A DNA stretch of 64,000 nt from positions 1,612,001 to 1,676,000 of the forward strand of contig CP185379.1 in NCBI GenBank assembly GCA_049177215.1, in the 5' to 3' direction. The DNA comes from Pollutiaquabacter aromativorans. GTDB lineage: Bacteria > Bacteroidota > Bacteroidia > AKYH767-A > 2013-40CM-41-45. Made by a program: the position numbers and the translations under genes. Positions 45,545 to 54,051 of the stretch are shown piece by piece. The notes beneath the pieces were generated by a model. That model did not search any database. It was not told the origin of the DNA and saw only the letters and a program-made list of their open reading frames with translations. How positions within the stretch are numbered: the first letter of the stretch is position 1; each line of letters starts with the position of its first letter.

Positions 45545-46334
45545 TGGGTACAGATGTCCATTGTGAGATTCCGGCCTTCATCACCTGTTGGTAATAGATC
45601 CTTTCTGTAGTCGGGTTAGCACTGTCCTCATACCAGGGCAAATGTCGCGCTGTGTAGGGCGGACTCGTCCGCCAGGCCTTACACTCTCCCCCGCCAGTTG
45701 CATAAGGCGCATACAGGGCGAAGGTTGTATCCACTTTTGCAATATAGTGCCCCAGGCTGTTTCGCACTTGCCAATAGGAAGATTCCCATCGGATCACCTC
45801 CTGCTTCCGTTCAAAATGATCCGGCAAGTCATCTATTCGAAGACTCAATCCCAGCTTATCGATTGCGAACTGACCATGCAGCTGCCGATACATGTAGCCG
45901 ACAACATCGTCCGGACACAGATTATCCGGGACTACATCCGGATCAGTATAGACATAATAAGACTTCAGGAGGTAATGCAATTTCCTGCTCTTCCAGAGTG
46001 CCCGGTGACCGAGGTTTTCCCTTAGGTAAATCACCTGATGCCGGGTCTTATGATAATACTCGAGCAACGGGGGATAGGTTGAACCGTTGTCAAGCAGAAT
46101 GATCTTTCGCATACCGGCGCTTTCCAGCCATGCCACCAAACGCTCCAGGTAGTTCAGCGTGTTGAAGCTATTGATGATAACCGGAATGTCACGGTAATCC
46201 AATTCATCGAACGCGCGATGTCTGCGCCAGGCGGCCAGGCGTCTCAATAGTCGCATTCTTCCAAAGCGGAGCCGCAGGCGTAAAGCCGGAATGTTCAGCG
46301 TCAGGAAATCCCGCAGGAGACTTTTTACATTCAT
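45528..46334 (-). CDS. Putative glycosyltransferase (GT2-like, unassigned)
   Basis: 268 aa from ATG 46334, which overlaps the flippase stop as ATGA, so coupling supports this start over 46436. It starts MNVKSLLRDFLTLNIPALRL and has YRDIPVIINSFNTLNYLERL, IILLDNGSTYPPLLEYY and VYTDPDVVPDNLCPDDVVGYM, a GT-A-like order of nucleotide strand and 'D-P-D' metal site, but the match to a named family is weaker than for its neighbours. CNxxx-type secretion signals are absent. It likely transfers one sugar of the repeat unit. Confidence 0.7.
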   Translation of the reverse strand: MNVKSLLRDFLTLNIPALRLRLRFGRMRLLRRLAAWRRHRAFDELDYRDIPVIINSFNTLNYLERLVAWLESAGMRKIILLDNGSTYPPLLEYYHKTRHQVIYLRENLGHRALWKSRKLHYLLKSYYVYTDPDVVPDNLCPDDVVGYMYRQLHGQFAIDKLGLSLRIDDLPDHFERKQEVIRWESSYWQVRNSLGHYIAKVDTTFALYAPYATGGGECKAWRTSPPYTARHLPWYEDSANPTTERIYYQQVMKAGISQWTSVPNVDRP

Positions 46335-47605
46335 ATGCTGACGCCTTCCTTCCTGATCAACAGGCGTTCCTGATAGACAAAATAAAGAATTGCCGCCAAC
46401 CACGCCGCATTTCCTGCAGCGGTGCCGAGGGCGCAACCGGCTACACCGAAAAACCGCACCAGCAGAAGGTTCCCGCCCACGCTGATGATCGCACCGGCCA
46501 ATATGGCCAGCAGCAACCGCTTAACCCGTTTTCGAAACACCAACAGATTTCCAGCCATTTGAGCCAGCAGGCTGAAGTAGTATCCGGAAATCATCAGCGG
46601 GATCAATTGCAAAGCCGGATAATACCGCTCATCGACCATGAAGCGCGCTATGATCACCAGTATTATGGCGAGCAGCACAGCCGCAGGGACCAGCAACAGG
46701 GCATTCTTTCCCAAAGGTTGACGATAATCCCCAGTCCTGAACCGCTGGAGAACACGCGGAGTATAAACGTTGAGGAATGGTTGCAACAACAAGGGATCCA
46801 ACAGGGTGCTAAACTTGGCCGCCACAGAATAATAACCCAGTTCCGTCATGCCGACATAGTGCAACAGGATCCAGCGATTGGCGCTGTTCATCAACCAAAC
46901 CGACATCATACTAGGAATAAAAGGCAAGCTATATGGAAGAATCCGAAGGCTGTCCTTGCCGGGCCATCCGAGGATACCACCCGAAGCATACCGGTGAAGT
47001 TTGAATATAGCAAAGGCAGCACCCAATGACATGGCGAGCAACCCGGCTAAAACAATCCCCGGATAACCAGTCCGGAAGTACACGATCAGTAGTACATTCA
47101 GCAGGATGGCCATCACACCGAATACGACCTGCACCAACGTAACCTCCAAACCCTTCAACTCCAGTTTAAGGATAAGGATATAAATAGTCTGAAAAAATGT
47201 CAAATAGGTTGTCGTGATCACCATGATCACTACCCAAAACGGAATGTCCTGAAAGGCCAGACCCTGGAAGAAAAAACAAATCAGCACGACCAGAAGGTGC
47301 AGTGCTAAAACCAATGTGCTGTAGAGTCGGAGTATCTTCCGCAGGATCGCAAGACGTTGATCCTGGTCGTACCGGTAGAACTCCATGAAAAAATACTGCG
47401 CAAAACCCAGTCCACACAAGAACTCCAGGACGCTGGCGAATGTGGATAATAGTTCGAGCTTTCCGAATTCCTCCGGTGTCAATAAGGATGTATAGAGCGG
47501 AAGCAGGAAAAATGAAATACCCTTCAGGAACAGCGCGCCAAAACTGTAGATGAACAGATTCTTCAGCGTTCCCGACTTTATATAAGCGGTAATCGTCCTG
47601 ATCAT
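46331..47605 (-). CDS. Oligosaccharide flippase (Wzx-like)
   Basis: A 424-aa protein with about 12 hydrophobic helices, MVF-type polysaccharide transporter. Segments include GTLKNLFIYSFGALFLKGIS at the start and WLMNSANRWILLHYVGMTEL, which resembles the Polysacc_synt motif. It flips undecaprenyl-linked repeat units across the inner membrane. It differs from the flippase gene at 7602 and belongs to this operon: its start is 1 nt after the stop of the GT2-GT4 fusion gene, and the next gene overlaps by ATGA. Confidence 0.88.
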   Translation of the reverse strand: MIRTITAYIKSGTLKNLFIYSFGALFLKGISFFLLPLYTSLLTPEEFGKLELLSTFASVLEFLCGLGFAQYFFMEFYRYDQDQRLAILRKILRLYSTLVLALHLLVVLICFFFQGLAFQDIPFWVVIMVITTTYLTFFQTIYILILKLELKGLEVTLVQVVFGVMAILLNVLLIVYFRTGYPGIVLAGLLAMSLGAAFAIFKLHRYASGGILGWPGKDSLRILPYSLPFIPSMMSVWLMNSANRWILLHYVGMTELGYYSVAAKFSTLLDPLLLQPFLNVYTPRVLQRFRTGDYRQPLGKNALLLVPAAVLLAIILVIIARFMVDERYYPALQLIPLMISGYYFSLLAQMAGNLLVFRKRVKRLLLAILAGAIISVGGNLLLVRFFGVAGCALGTAAGNAAWLAAILYFVYQERLLIRKEGVSI

Positions 47606-47606
47606 C

Positions 47607-49592
47607 TTAGTACTGGGCTTGCAAAAGGCTTCGATAGGAGGCCGCGAATCGCTCCCGGTTGAAAAGCTGTCGCGCCTTATCGTGTGCAGCAGCCGACATC
47701 CGATTCAACCTCTTGCGATCCGCGTAAAGTTCCGAAATACTTCGCATCATGCCGGATACGACCTGATTCGCATCTTCCGGATCAATGACGATCGAATCAA
47801 TTCCGTTTTCCAGCACCTCTTGCAGGTCCCCGACACCGGTCGTTACAGGAACAAGCCCATAAGCCATTCCTTCCATGATGGCCAACGGCATCCCTTCGCG
47901 TGAAGAGGTCAATACCACGATATGGGCATCCTCCAGAATCGATCGCATGCTATCCGGAGTTTTCAAAACCCCAGCAAAGTCGCATGCCGGACGATCTTCC
48001 GGCAGGACGGCACCATACAAATCGCCGACCAGGAGAAACCGAATTGCGGGATGCGATTTCCTCAACGCGGTAGCGAGTTTGCCGACAAGAAAAACTCTTT
48101 TTTCCGGCGTACCTCTGCCCAGATAGACAACTGTGAACAATTCATCTGGCTTTGGGACCAGTACCGGCGGGACTGAGGTAGCATTCGGGATATGTAAAAA
48201 GCGCTCAGCCAGCACCGGATCTAGTCCATGCCGGCGGTAGAACTCCTCCATCTGATGCATCGCCCGTGTACTCACGAAAACTCGTCGATCAAACCGGTGG
48301 GCGACTGGAAGCGACCAGTGTTCAGACCCAGTCTCGGTACGATCCATAAATGCATGGATGAGGTCGATGAGCCGATGTCGTTCCGGTATCGAATCGATCA
48401 TGTTGTAAAAAAACTCTGAATTGCTGCCGAACATCACCGTATCCGAAATTCGTCGAAAAAAGCGAAGCAGCACAAGCCTTGTTAAGTCACGAAAGACCGG
48501 ATAGGTACACAAGCGACCGATATCGATCACCCTGTAAGTACCCGCATAGGCTCTGGACACTCCGTTCTTCTGTGAAATCTTGGTGATGAATACTAAGGAA
48601 GTTGGTGACCCGACCGCATCCACCAATTCCGAATGCACACGTTCCGCTCCACCAATATGATTGAATGGAAAGAAAAAAATCGGGCCGGGCCTCCGAATCG
48701 ACCATAACTGCAACCAGAGTCTTACAAGCTCCCACGAGAGCCGGAAGGGATTGGCCTGGATGATCCTGCCGGCCGAGTTTGCAATCCGTTTCAACGATCG
48801 TCGAATCGGGGCCCACCAACGGTCCACCAGTCCATACCAGGCTACCTGACGCTCAATGGTCGACCAACGCCCTGCTTGCTTTTGCTCGAGGAGATAGACT
48901 GCCCTGAAACGCCGGATCTTACGGTATGCGCGATTGGCAGCGTTACTCCGGACCGTTACGCTCGACGCATGCACCCGGTACCGGACCAGCGGTTTGGCTA
49001 TTTTATGAAGGGCGAGACCATCCGACAACATTTCCAACCACAGACCCCAATCTTCACTACCCTCCAGGCTCGACCGGTAGGAACGTGAACGGTATTCCGC
49101 TGAGCGAATCATGGCAGTAGGATGCGCGAGGCAATTGGTTCGGGGGCATGTTTTTCGGATCTGCGCAGGAGTTATCGCCGCCCGGTCTTCCGGCCAGGTA
49201 CCGATAGCCGCACCATAATGATCGATCAGCTCGACGAAGGAGAAGACAGCCGCCGCGTCCGGATGTTTATCCAAATAGTCTACTTGCAACTGAAGACGAT
49301 CAGGGAGGTTAATGTCGTCAGCATCCATACGGGCAATGTAGCGACCCTCAGCAACGGATAAAAGTTCGTTCAAGGAAACGACAATGCCGGCATTCGTCGT
49401 GTGCACCAATATGCGCAGGCGCGAATCCTGTATACTGCGAAGAATCGAAAGACTATCATCGGAACTGGCGTCATCCAGGCAAATCAGTTCGAAATCCGAA
49501 TAGGTTTGATTCAGTATACTCTGAATGGCTTCCCGCAGATAACGCGCCGCATTATAGATCGGCATGATGACCGAAACCCTCGGGGTGCTCAT
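47607..49592 (-). CDS. Two-domain glycosyltransferase: GT2 fused to GT4
   Basis: 661 aa from ATG 49592, overlapping the upstream stop as ATGA; the longer in-frame start at 49703 is not needed. Residues 1 to about 290 form a GT2 domain: VSVIMPIYNAARYLREAI, CLDDASSDDSLSIL, ARMDADDINLPDRL. From about 310 on is a GT4 domain: IFFFPFNHIGGAERVHSELV at its start, VVYLGRGTPEKRVFLVGKLA, and VVLTSSREGMPLAIMEGMAYG with the EX7E glutamates. Two successive transferases on one chain probably add two sugars of the repeat unit in order. No frameshift or linker gap suggests an artefact. Confidence 0.88.
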   Translation of the reverse strand: MSTPRVSVIMPIYNAARYLREAIQSILNQTYSDFELICLDDASSDDSLSILRSIQDSRLRILVHTTNAGIVVSLNELLSVAEGRYIARMDADDINLPDRLQLQVDYLDKHPDAAAVFSFVELIDHYGAAIGTWPEDRAAITPAQIRKTCPRTNCLAHPTAMIRSAEYRSRSYRSSLEGSEDWGLWLEMLSDGLALHKIAKPLVRYRVHASSVTVRSNAANRAYRKIRRFRAVYLLEQKQAGRWSTIERQVAWYGLVDRWWAPIRRSLKRIANSAGRIIQANPFRLSWELVRLWLQLWSIRRPGPIFFFPFNHIGGAERVHSELVDAVGSPTSLVFITKISQKNGVSRAYAGTYRVIDIGRLCTYPVFRDLTRLVLLRFFRRISDTVMFGSNSEFFYNMIDSIPERHRLIDLIHAFMDRTETGSEHWSLPVAHRFDRRVFVSTRAMHQMEEFYRRHGLDPVLAERFLHIPNATSVPPVLVPKPDELFTVVYLGRGTPEKRVFLVGKLATALRKSHPAIRFLLVGDLYGAVLPEDRPACDFAGVLKTPDSMRSILEDAHIVVLTSSREGMPLAIMEGMAYGLVPVTTGVGDLQEVLENGIDSIVIDPEDANQVVSGMMRSISELYADRKRLNRMSAAAHDKARQLFNRERFAASYRSLLQAQY

Positions 49593-50482
49593 AGACGAAT
49601 CCAGTTTTGGGGCAAGAGATTCGAAGGCGTCGGCTCCGACTTGTACCACGTCGCAGGGGCAACGACCTGTTGATCTCTTTTCACGCCCAGCCAGGCAGCC
49701 CACCAGCTAAACGAACTATTGGCGATGATATGATGGTCAGCATTCGCCATCCTGCTCAGGTCGTTCCAGGGATCATCGGTATCGTCTGCGCTGGAAAAGA
49801 CAACGTCTTCAGCCGATTGAAACAACGCCCGTGCAGCAGGAAGGTCATCGGAGTAGACCATGAATAACGGTCGAGCCAATCGCGAGCGCATCAGTTCCAT
49901 CGCCGTGCGATAATATGCCGGGCCGCAGGTCGCGTGATAGGCTGCAGCAACCGGGTTCGTGATGTAGTCGCCCAGTCGGACATGTACCGCTACGACGGGA
50001 CGTTCGGTCTCCAACCGTTCGATATTTTTTGTCGGCAGAACTCCCCGGATGCGTTTTCGGATGACCTGGGAAGAGGATGAAAAATAAGATTCGCTTTGAA
50101 AATATCCCTTCAGAAGAATCTTCCCGGAAATCGCGTTCAATCGTGAACCCTCAATATTCCGGTCGGTCAGAAGGGTAACACCCTTCGTCCATCCCAAGAC
50201 ACGGAGAACCCGCTGCAACCTGGAATTTGCCAACGTCCAGTATTGCCTAATCGCTTTGGCGTCTTGAAAGAGTTGGCGATCGCTTACCAGGCGTGCGAGT
50301 TCAAAAGTCCGTGGAGTTTCTCCCGGGATGGGCGCCTGGCCACAATATGCACTTTGGTCGAAAAACAATGGTATCAACTTCAGGGTGCTAATGTGAAAAC
50401 CGAGGGCATATTGAAACAACTGATTTCCTAATCCCCCTTGAAGTCTGACCAACACAAAATCTTTTAACGACTGTTGTATCAT
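49589..50482 (-). CDS. Alpha-1,2-fucosyltransferase-like glycosyltransferase (GT11)
   Basis: A 297-aa protein with the three GT11 motifs: RLQGGLGNQLFQYALGF near the N-terminus, VAVHVRLGDYI in the middle, and IIANSSFSWWAAWLG near residue 265. GT11 enzymes transfer fucose (sometimes another deoxy sugar) from GDP-fucose to galactose in alpha-1,2 linkage. GDP-fucose synthesis genes (gmd, fcl) are not in the window. Overlaps the FkbM gene by the 4-nt ATGA. Confidence 0.9.
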   Translation of the reverse strand: MIQQSLKDFVLVRLQGGLGNQLFQYALGFHISTLKLIPLFFDQSAYCGQAPIPGETPRTFELARLVSDRQLFQDAKAIRQYWTLANSRLQRVLRVLGWTKGVTLLTDRNIEGSRLNAISGKILLKGYFQSESYFSSSSQVIRKRIRGVLPTKNIERLETERPVVAVHVRLGDYITNPVAAAYHATCGPAYYRTAMELMRSRLARPLFMVYSDDLPAARALFQSAEDVVFSSADDTDDPWNDLSRMANADHHIIANSSFSWWAAWLGVKRDQQVVAPATWYKSEPTPSNLLPQNWIRL

Positions 50483-51291
50483 CTGAATGCACGGACAATC
50501 CGACCTGCTGTCTTTCTCAAAAGGGTACTTGACTGCCTTCGGGCACGCACAAGGTGAAGGGACAATCGAGCGCCGGTCGATAGCAGTTCGGGGCGCACAT
50601 ACAGCTGATCACCCGAAACCCTTCCCACCGTGCTGATGACCTTCTTGAATCCAAGCCGGAACATGAAGGCTTCCACTTCATTGCGCAAGGGCTGCCCTTT
50701 GTACAGCTCCACCGCTTCTACTTCCATCCAGACTGAAACCGTGCGCTTGAGTAAATCAGCAGCCGGCGCGAGTACCATCATCTCTGCGCCCTGCACATCC
50801 ACGTGCATGAAATCAACACGATCAAGTCCCAGTTCGGCACAACACGCATCAAGTCGCCGGGTGGTTACTTCGATCGAGTTGTCGAATCTCAACCAGGCGT
50901 GATGCTCTCCCATTTGTTCAGATGGGGGGAGCAAGGAGGAACTCTTGTTACCAAAATCCCATTCCGGGCTGGCTTCATGCCCCTCCGGTTGTCCTGAACT
51001 CAGGTAAAACCTGGCCTTTCCTTCCTGATCGCTCAATGCATACGGCAGAACCGTAACCCGTTGTTTTACCTGGTAGCGGTTCAGGTTAGCGTACAGCTTC
51101 TCCAAGTTATCAGTTCTGGGTTCAAAGGCAACGATTCTTGCCTGGGGAAACATCCGGGCATACCGAATTGACTCTTCCCCTTCACAGGCGCCAATATCCA
51201 AAATGACTAAAGGGGCCTCCCGGTGAAACATTGCCCTTAACTCGGGCTCAATTTCCAACGGTTGTCCCAGGTAGGCATCAAGGGTGAGCAT
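50479..51291 (-). CDS. FkbM family SAM-dependent methyltransferase
   Basis: A 270-aa protein with VILDIGACEGEESIRYARMF (SAM motif I), ARIVAFEPRTDNLEKLYANL, then RVDFMHVDVQGAEMMVLA, the FkbM signature with D-V-Q-G-A-E. Members O-methylate sugars. It is the first gene of the minus-strand polysaccharide operon and starts 7 nt after the rny stop, so a promoter may lie inside rny or the operon may be read through from it. Confidence 0.9.
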   Translation of the reverse strand: MLTLDAYLGQPLEIEPELRAMFHREAPLVILDIGACEGEESIRYARMFPQARIVAFEPRTDNLEKLYANLNRYQVKQRVTVLPYALSDQEGKARFYLSSGQPEGHEASPEWDFGNKSSSLLPPSEQMGEHHAWLRFDNSIEVTTRRLDACCAELGLDRVDFMHVDVQGAEMMVLAPAADLLKRTVSVWMEVEAVELYKGQPLRNEVEAFMFRLGFKKVISTVGRVSGDQLYVRPELLSTGARLSLHLVRARRQSSTLLRKTAGRIVRAFR

Positions 51292-51298
51292 GCCTTTT

Positions 51299-52868
51299 TT
51301 ACTTGGCGTAATTAACCGAACGGGTCTCCCGGATGACGGTCACTTTGACCTGGCCGGGATAGGTCATTTCGTTCTGGATGCGATTAGCGATATCGAACGA
51401 CAAAACCTCCGATTGCTTATCGCTGAGCTTCTCGCTTTGGACAATAACGCGGAGTTCGCGACCGGCCTGGATGGCGAAGGTCTTCTCTACTCCGGGGTAC
51501 GACAAGGCAAGCGCCTCCATCTCCTTCAGGCGTTTGATGTAGGATTCCACCACCTCGCGTCGCGCCCCCGGACGGGAACCGGAAATGGCGTCACACACCT
51601 GGACGATCGGCGAGATCAGGCTGTTCATTTCGATTTCGTCGTGGTGAGCACCGATGGCGTTGCAGACCTCCGGGTTCTCCTTGTATTTCTCGGCGAGTTT
51701 CATGCCGAGGATCGCGTGTGGCAATTCCGGTTCGTCGTCCGGAACTTTGCCGATATCGTGCAAGAGACCGGCACGCTTGGCCAGCTTGGCGTTCAATCCG
51801 AGTTCCGCCGCCATGGTTGCGCACAAGTTGGCGACTTCGCGGCTGTGCTGGAGCAGGTTCTGACCATAGGAAGAACGGTACTTCATGCGGCCCACCATCC
51901 GGATCAGTTCCGGGGCAAGTCCGTGAATACCGAGATCGATGGTGGTGCGTTTACCAACTTCCACGATCTCTTCTTCCAGTTGACGTTTTACCTTGGCGAC
52001 GACTTCCTCGATACGCGCGGGGTGAATCCGGCCATCGGAAACCAGTTGGTGAAGCGCAAGGCGGGCGATCTCCCGGCGTACGGGGTCGAAACAAGAGAGA
52101 ATGATCGTCTCCGGCGTATCGTCGACGATGATCTCCACACCGGTAGCTGCCTCCAGGGCCCGGATGTTCCGGCCTTCCCGGCCGATGACACGGCCTTTCA
52201 CTTCGTCGTTCTCAATCGGAAATACCGTAACGGCATTCTCCACGGCGTGTTCGGTTGCAACGCGCTGAATGGTCTGAATGACGATCCGCTTTGCTTCTTT
52301 ATTCGCGGTAAGCTTGGCCTCTTCCATGATGTCCTTGATGGACGACATGGCTTCCGTCTTGGCCTCCGCCTTCAGGGCTTCGACAAGTTGGCTTTTGGCC
52401 TGATCAACACTCAGTCCACTGATCTTTTCCAGTTGTTCGACCTGGCGCTGGTGCAACTTGGCCAGTTCTTCTTTTTTACCCTCTAAGGATCTGCAACTGG
52501 TTCTTCAGATTGGCCTGGAGCGTGTCGTACTCCTGTTGCTTCTTCTGGGTCTGCTCGACCTTTTGGGCCAGCTGCGATTCCTTTTGTTTGATGCGATTCT
52601 CAGCCGCAGCGATGTTTTTATCCTTTTCGCCGATGGATTTCTCGTGTTCGGCTTTAAGTTGAATGAATCGTTCCTTGGCCTCGAGAATCTTGTTCTTCTT
52701 GATGACTTCCGCTTCCAGTTCGGCTTCCTTGATGATCGACTGGGCCTTTGATTCGGCGGCGGTCTCCTTCGACTTCATGGTCCTGACCATGACATATCGC
52801 GAAACCAGAAACCCGATGATCATGGCTACCAGTCCTTCGGCAATCAGAATGATGATTTGGCTATCCAT
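51299..52868 (-). CDS. rny: Ribonuclease Y, split by a +1 frameshift
   Basis: One gene in two frames: 52868-52476 (130 aa: one N-terminal membrane helix, then coiled coil) and 52456-51299 (385 aa: KH domain with GRVIGREGRNIRALEAATG, HD domain with HSREVANLCATMAAELG and GLLHDIGKV, His-Asp pair). Removing one base near 52479-52487 (CTTAGAGGG to CTTGAGGG) gives ILEGKKEELAKLHQRQV and a single 522-aa protein, the usual RNase Y length. It is a membrane-anchored endoribonuclease that starts mRNA decay. A sequencing or assembly error is likeliest; a programmed slip cannot be excluded. Confidence 0.9.
52476..52487 (-). other. Frameshift site in rny
   Basis: The minus strand reads CTTAGAGGGTAA, so the frame-0 product ends at UAA directly after Leu-Arg-Gly. 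Reading one base forward gives CTT-(A)-GAG-GGT-AAA or GGG-(T)-AAA; both restore the RNase Y frame. The site resembles the yeast Ty1 +1 slip (CUU AGG C) and the prfB slip (CUU UGA C), but no Shine-Dalgarno-like stimulator lies upstream. Confidence 0.85.
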
Positions 52869-52937
52869 ATAGGTGATTACTTATGTTGAGGCGGCTTATG
52901 CCGCTGGTTGACAATTCCACCGGTTACCCGATGGTCA

Positions 52938-53108
52938 ATAAAAAACCCGCATCTGTCCCGGTACTCATAGAAAACCCCGTGATACAGGGTTGGAACCTCC
53001 TGGTTTCTCTGGTTTCTGCTGTCCCGGAGGATTCCCGCGGAGCGGGAGTGCAGCCTGCCATACTAACCACTGAGTTGGGCTCCAATGGTATTGAAGTGTT
53101 GAGTTTTT
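52938..53108 (-). ncRNA. ssrS: Candidate 6S RNA
   Basis: About 170 nt on the minus strand between zapA and rny fold by eye into one long imperfect rod. Nested complementary segments from outside in: ACTCA/TGAGT, ATAC/GTAT, TTGGA/TCCAA, AACTC/GAGGTT, GGTT/AACC, GCTG/CAGC and a terminal hairpin TCCCGC-TCC-GCGGGA. The 3' end runs into GCGGGTTTTTTATT. Rod shape with internal bulges, length and a place beside zapA fit 6S RNA, which binds housekeeping RNA polymerase; E. coli ssrS also follows zapA. No protein gene fits here. Boundaries are approximate. Confidence 0.6.
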
Positions 53109-53226
53109 ATAAGTGAATCGGAACTGATGCGGGATATTATCCCGACTCGGTGCAAGGGACGATCCGGCGAATCACTTCGACAGGACGACCGGTTCACACC
53201 GATTCGACTTCAAAGAACGATACCCT

Positions 53227-53538
53227 TTATTGGGAGGGCGCTTCCTTGGACAGATATTCGTCTACCAGAAGCGTCAAATACTCAATCCGGTCGCCCACTT
53301 CGTCTTTTCCTGACGAGGCCGAGGCTGTATGATGACCCATTGATTCATTCGCAAACTGCAATGCGCACATGGCCAGCAAGTCCTGCTTATCCTTCACGGC
53401 GTAGAGTTCTTCAAACTCTTTCATCCGCTTATTGATCAGCTCGGCTGCCTGGGTCACGCGCTCATGCTCCTCCCGGGTGATCCGGAGCGGATAGGTGCGG
53501 TTACCAATGGAAACTTTGACCGACAGTAATTCTCCCAT
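53227..53538 (-). CDS. zapA: Cell division protein ZapA
   Basis: 103 aa from ATG 53538; a GTG at 53553 overlaps the upstream stop (GTGA) and would add five residues. SVKVSIGNRTYPLRITREEHERVTQAAELINKRMKEFEE is the small N-terminal ZapA domain, followed by the coiled-coil DKQDLLAMCALQFANE and a C-terminal helix. ZapA crosslinks and bundles FtsZ at midcell. It is co-transcribed with a small coiled-coil gene upstream and followed by the candidate 6S RNA and rny. Confidence 0.92.
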   Translation of the reverse strand: MGELLSVKVSIGNRTYPLRITREEHERVTQAAELINKRMKEFEELYAVKDKQDLLAMCALQFANESMGHHTASASSGKDEVGDRIEYLTLLVDEYLSKEAPSQ

Positions 53539-53549
53539 GGAGGGTTGAT

Positions 53550-53858
53550 TCACTTATGCTGTTGGACATCGATCAGGGTAAGATTGCGGTCAATCTCGCC
53601 GATGATGTCACCGATCTTGCGTTTAATACCCGCCACCCGCTGACGTGCCGCTTGTTGCTCAACGTCCTGCAGGTTCCGGTACCCTTCTTCCACACGCCTG
53701 CTTTTTGCCCGCTCTTCGTCCAACTCCAACTGCAACCGTCGATTCTCGGACAGCAGTTCCTGACATTGTGCACGAAGGGTATCGTGCAAATGTATGAATT
53801 TATGGATGCGGTTCTCGAGCTCGCCGACCTGGTGCTGAACGTCGTTCGGTTGGGTCAT
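53550..53858 (-). CDS. Small coiled-coil protein upstream of zapA
   Basis: 102 aa if started at the ATG 53858 of MTQPNDVQHQ; an upstream in-frame start at 53915 is possible. Almost the whole chain is a heptad-patterned coiled coil (QVGELENRIHKFIHLHDTLR, ELLSENRRLQLELDEERAKS, EEGYRNLQDVEQQAARQRVA, IKRKIGDIIGEIDRNLTLID). Stop and zapA start overlap, so its partner is probably ZapA or FtsZ, as with ZapB in E. coli, but no sequence family can be named with certainty. Confidence 0.75.
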   Translation of the reverse strand: MTQPNDVQHQVGELENRIHKFIHLHDTLRAQCQELLSENRRLQLELDEERAKSRRVEEGYRNLQDVEQQAARQRVAGIKRKIGDIIGEIDRNLTLIDVQQHK

Positions 53859-54051
53859 GACAAACGTTTCTTGGAAGATAAGCCCCGAAAGTACGGATTC
53901 CTCCTGAATTATCACATAAATTATGAACAGCGATTGTTCAGAAAATCAGCCAGATGAGGATGCTCAGGCAAAGTAAAGAAATGGGGCAGCAAGGCGTGAT
54001 TTCATCTCATTTCCATCCCTTCGAACGTCAGGAATTCCCGTTCTTTGTTTC

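Noticed and set aside
9085..51291. Prophage, integrase or insertion sequence
   Set aside because: No transposase, integrase or phage structural gene was seen in any frame, and no terminal inverted repeats with target duplications around the polysaccharide genes.
51284..52486. 400-aa open frame on the plus strand across the rny region
   Set aside because: It is antisense to the clear RNase Y KH and HD domains and has no recognisable domain of its own.
52883..53116. 77-aa open frame over the candidate 6S RNA
   Set aside because: No domain, no start context, and the region folds as an RNA with nested complementarity.
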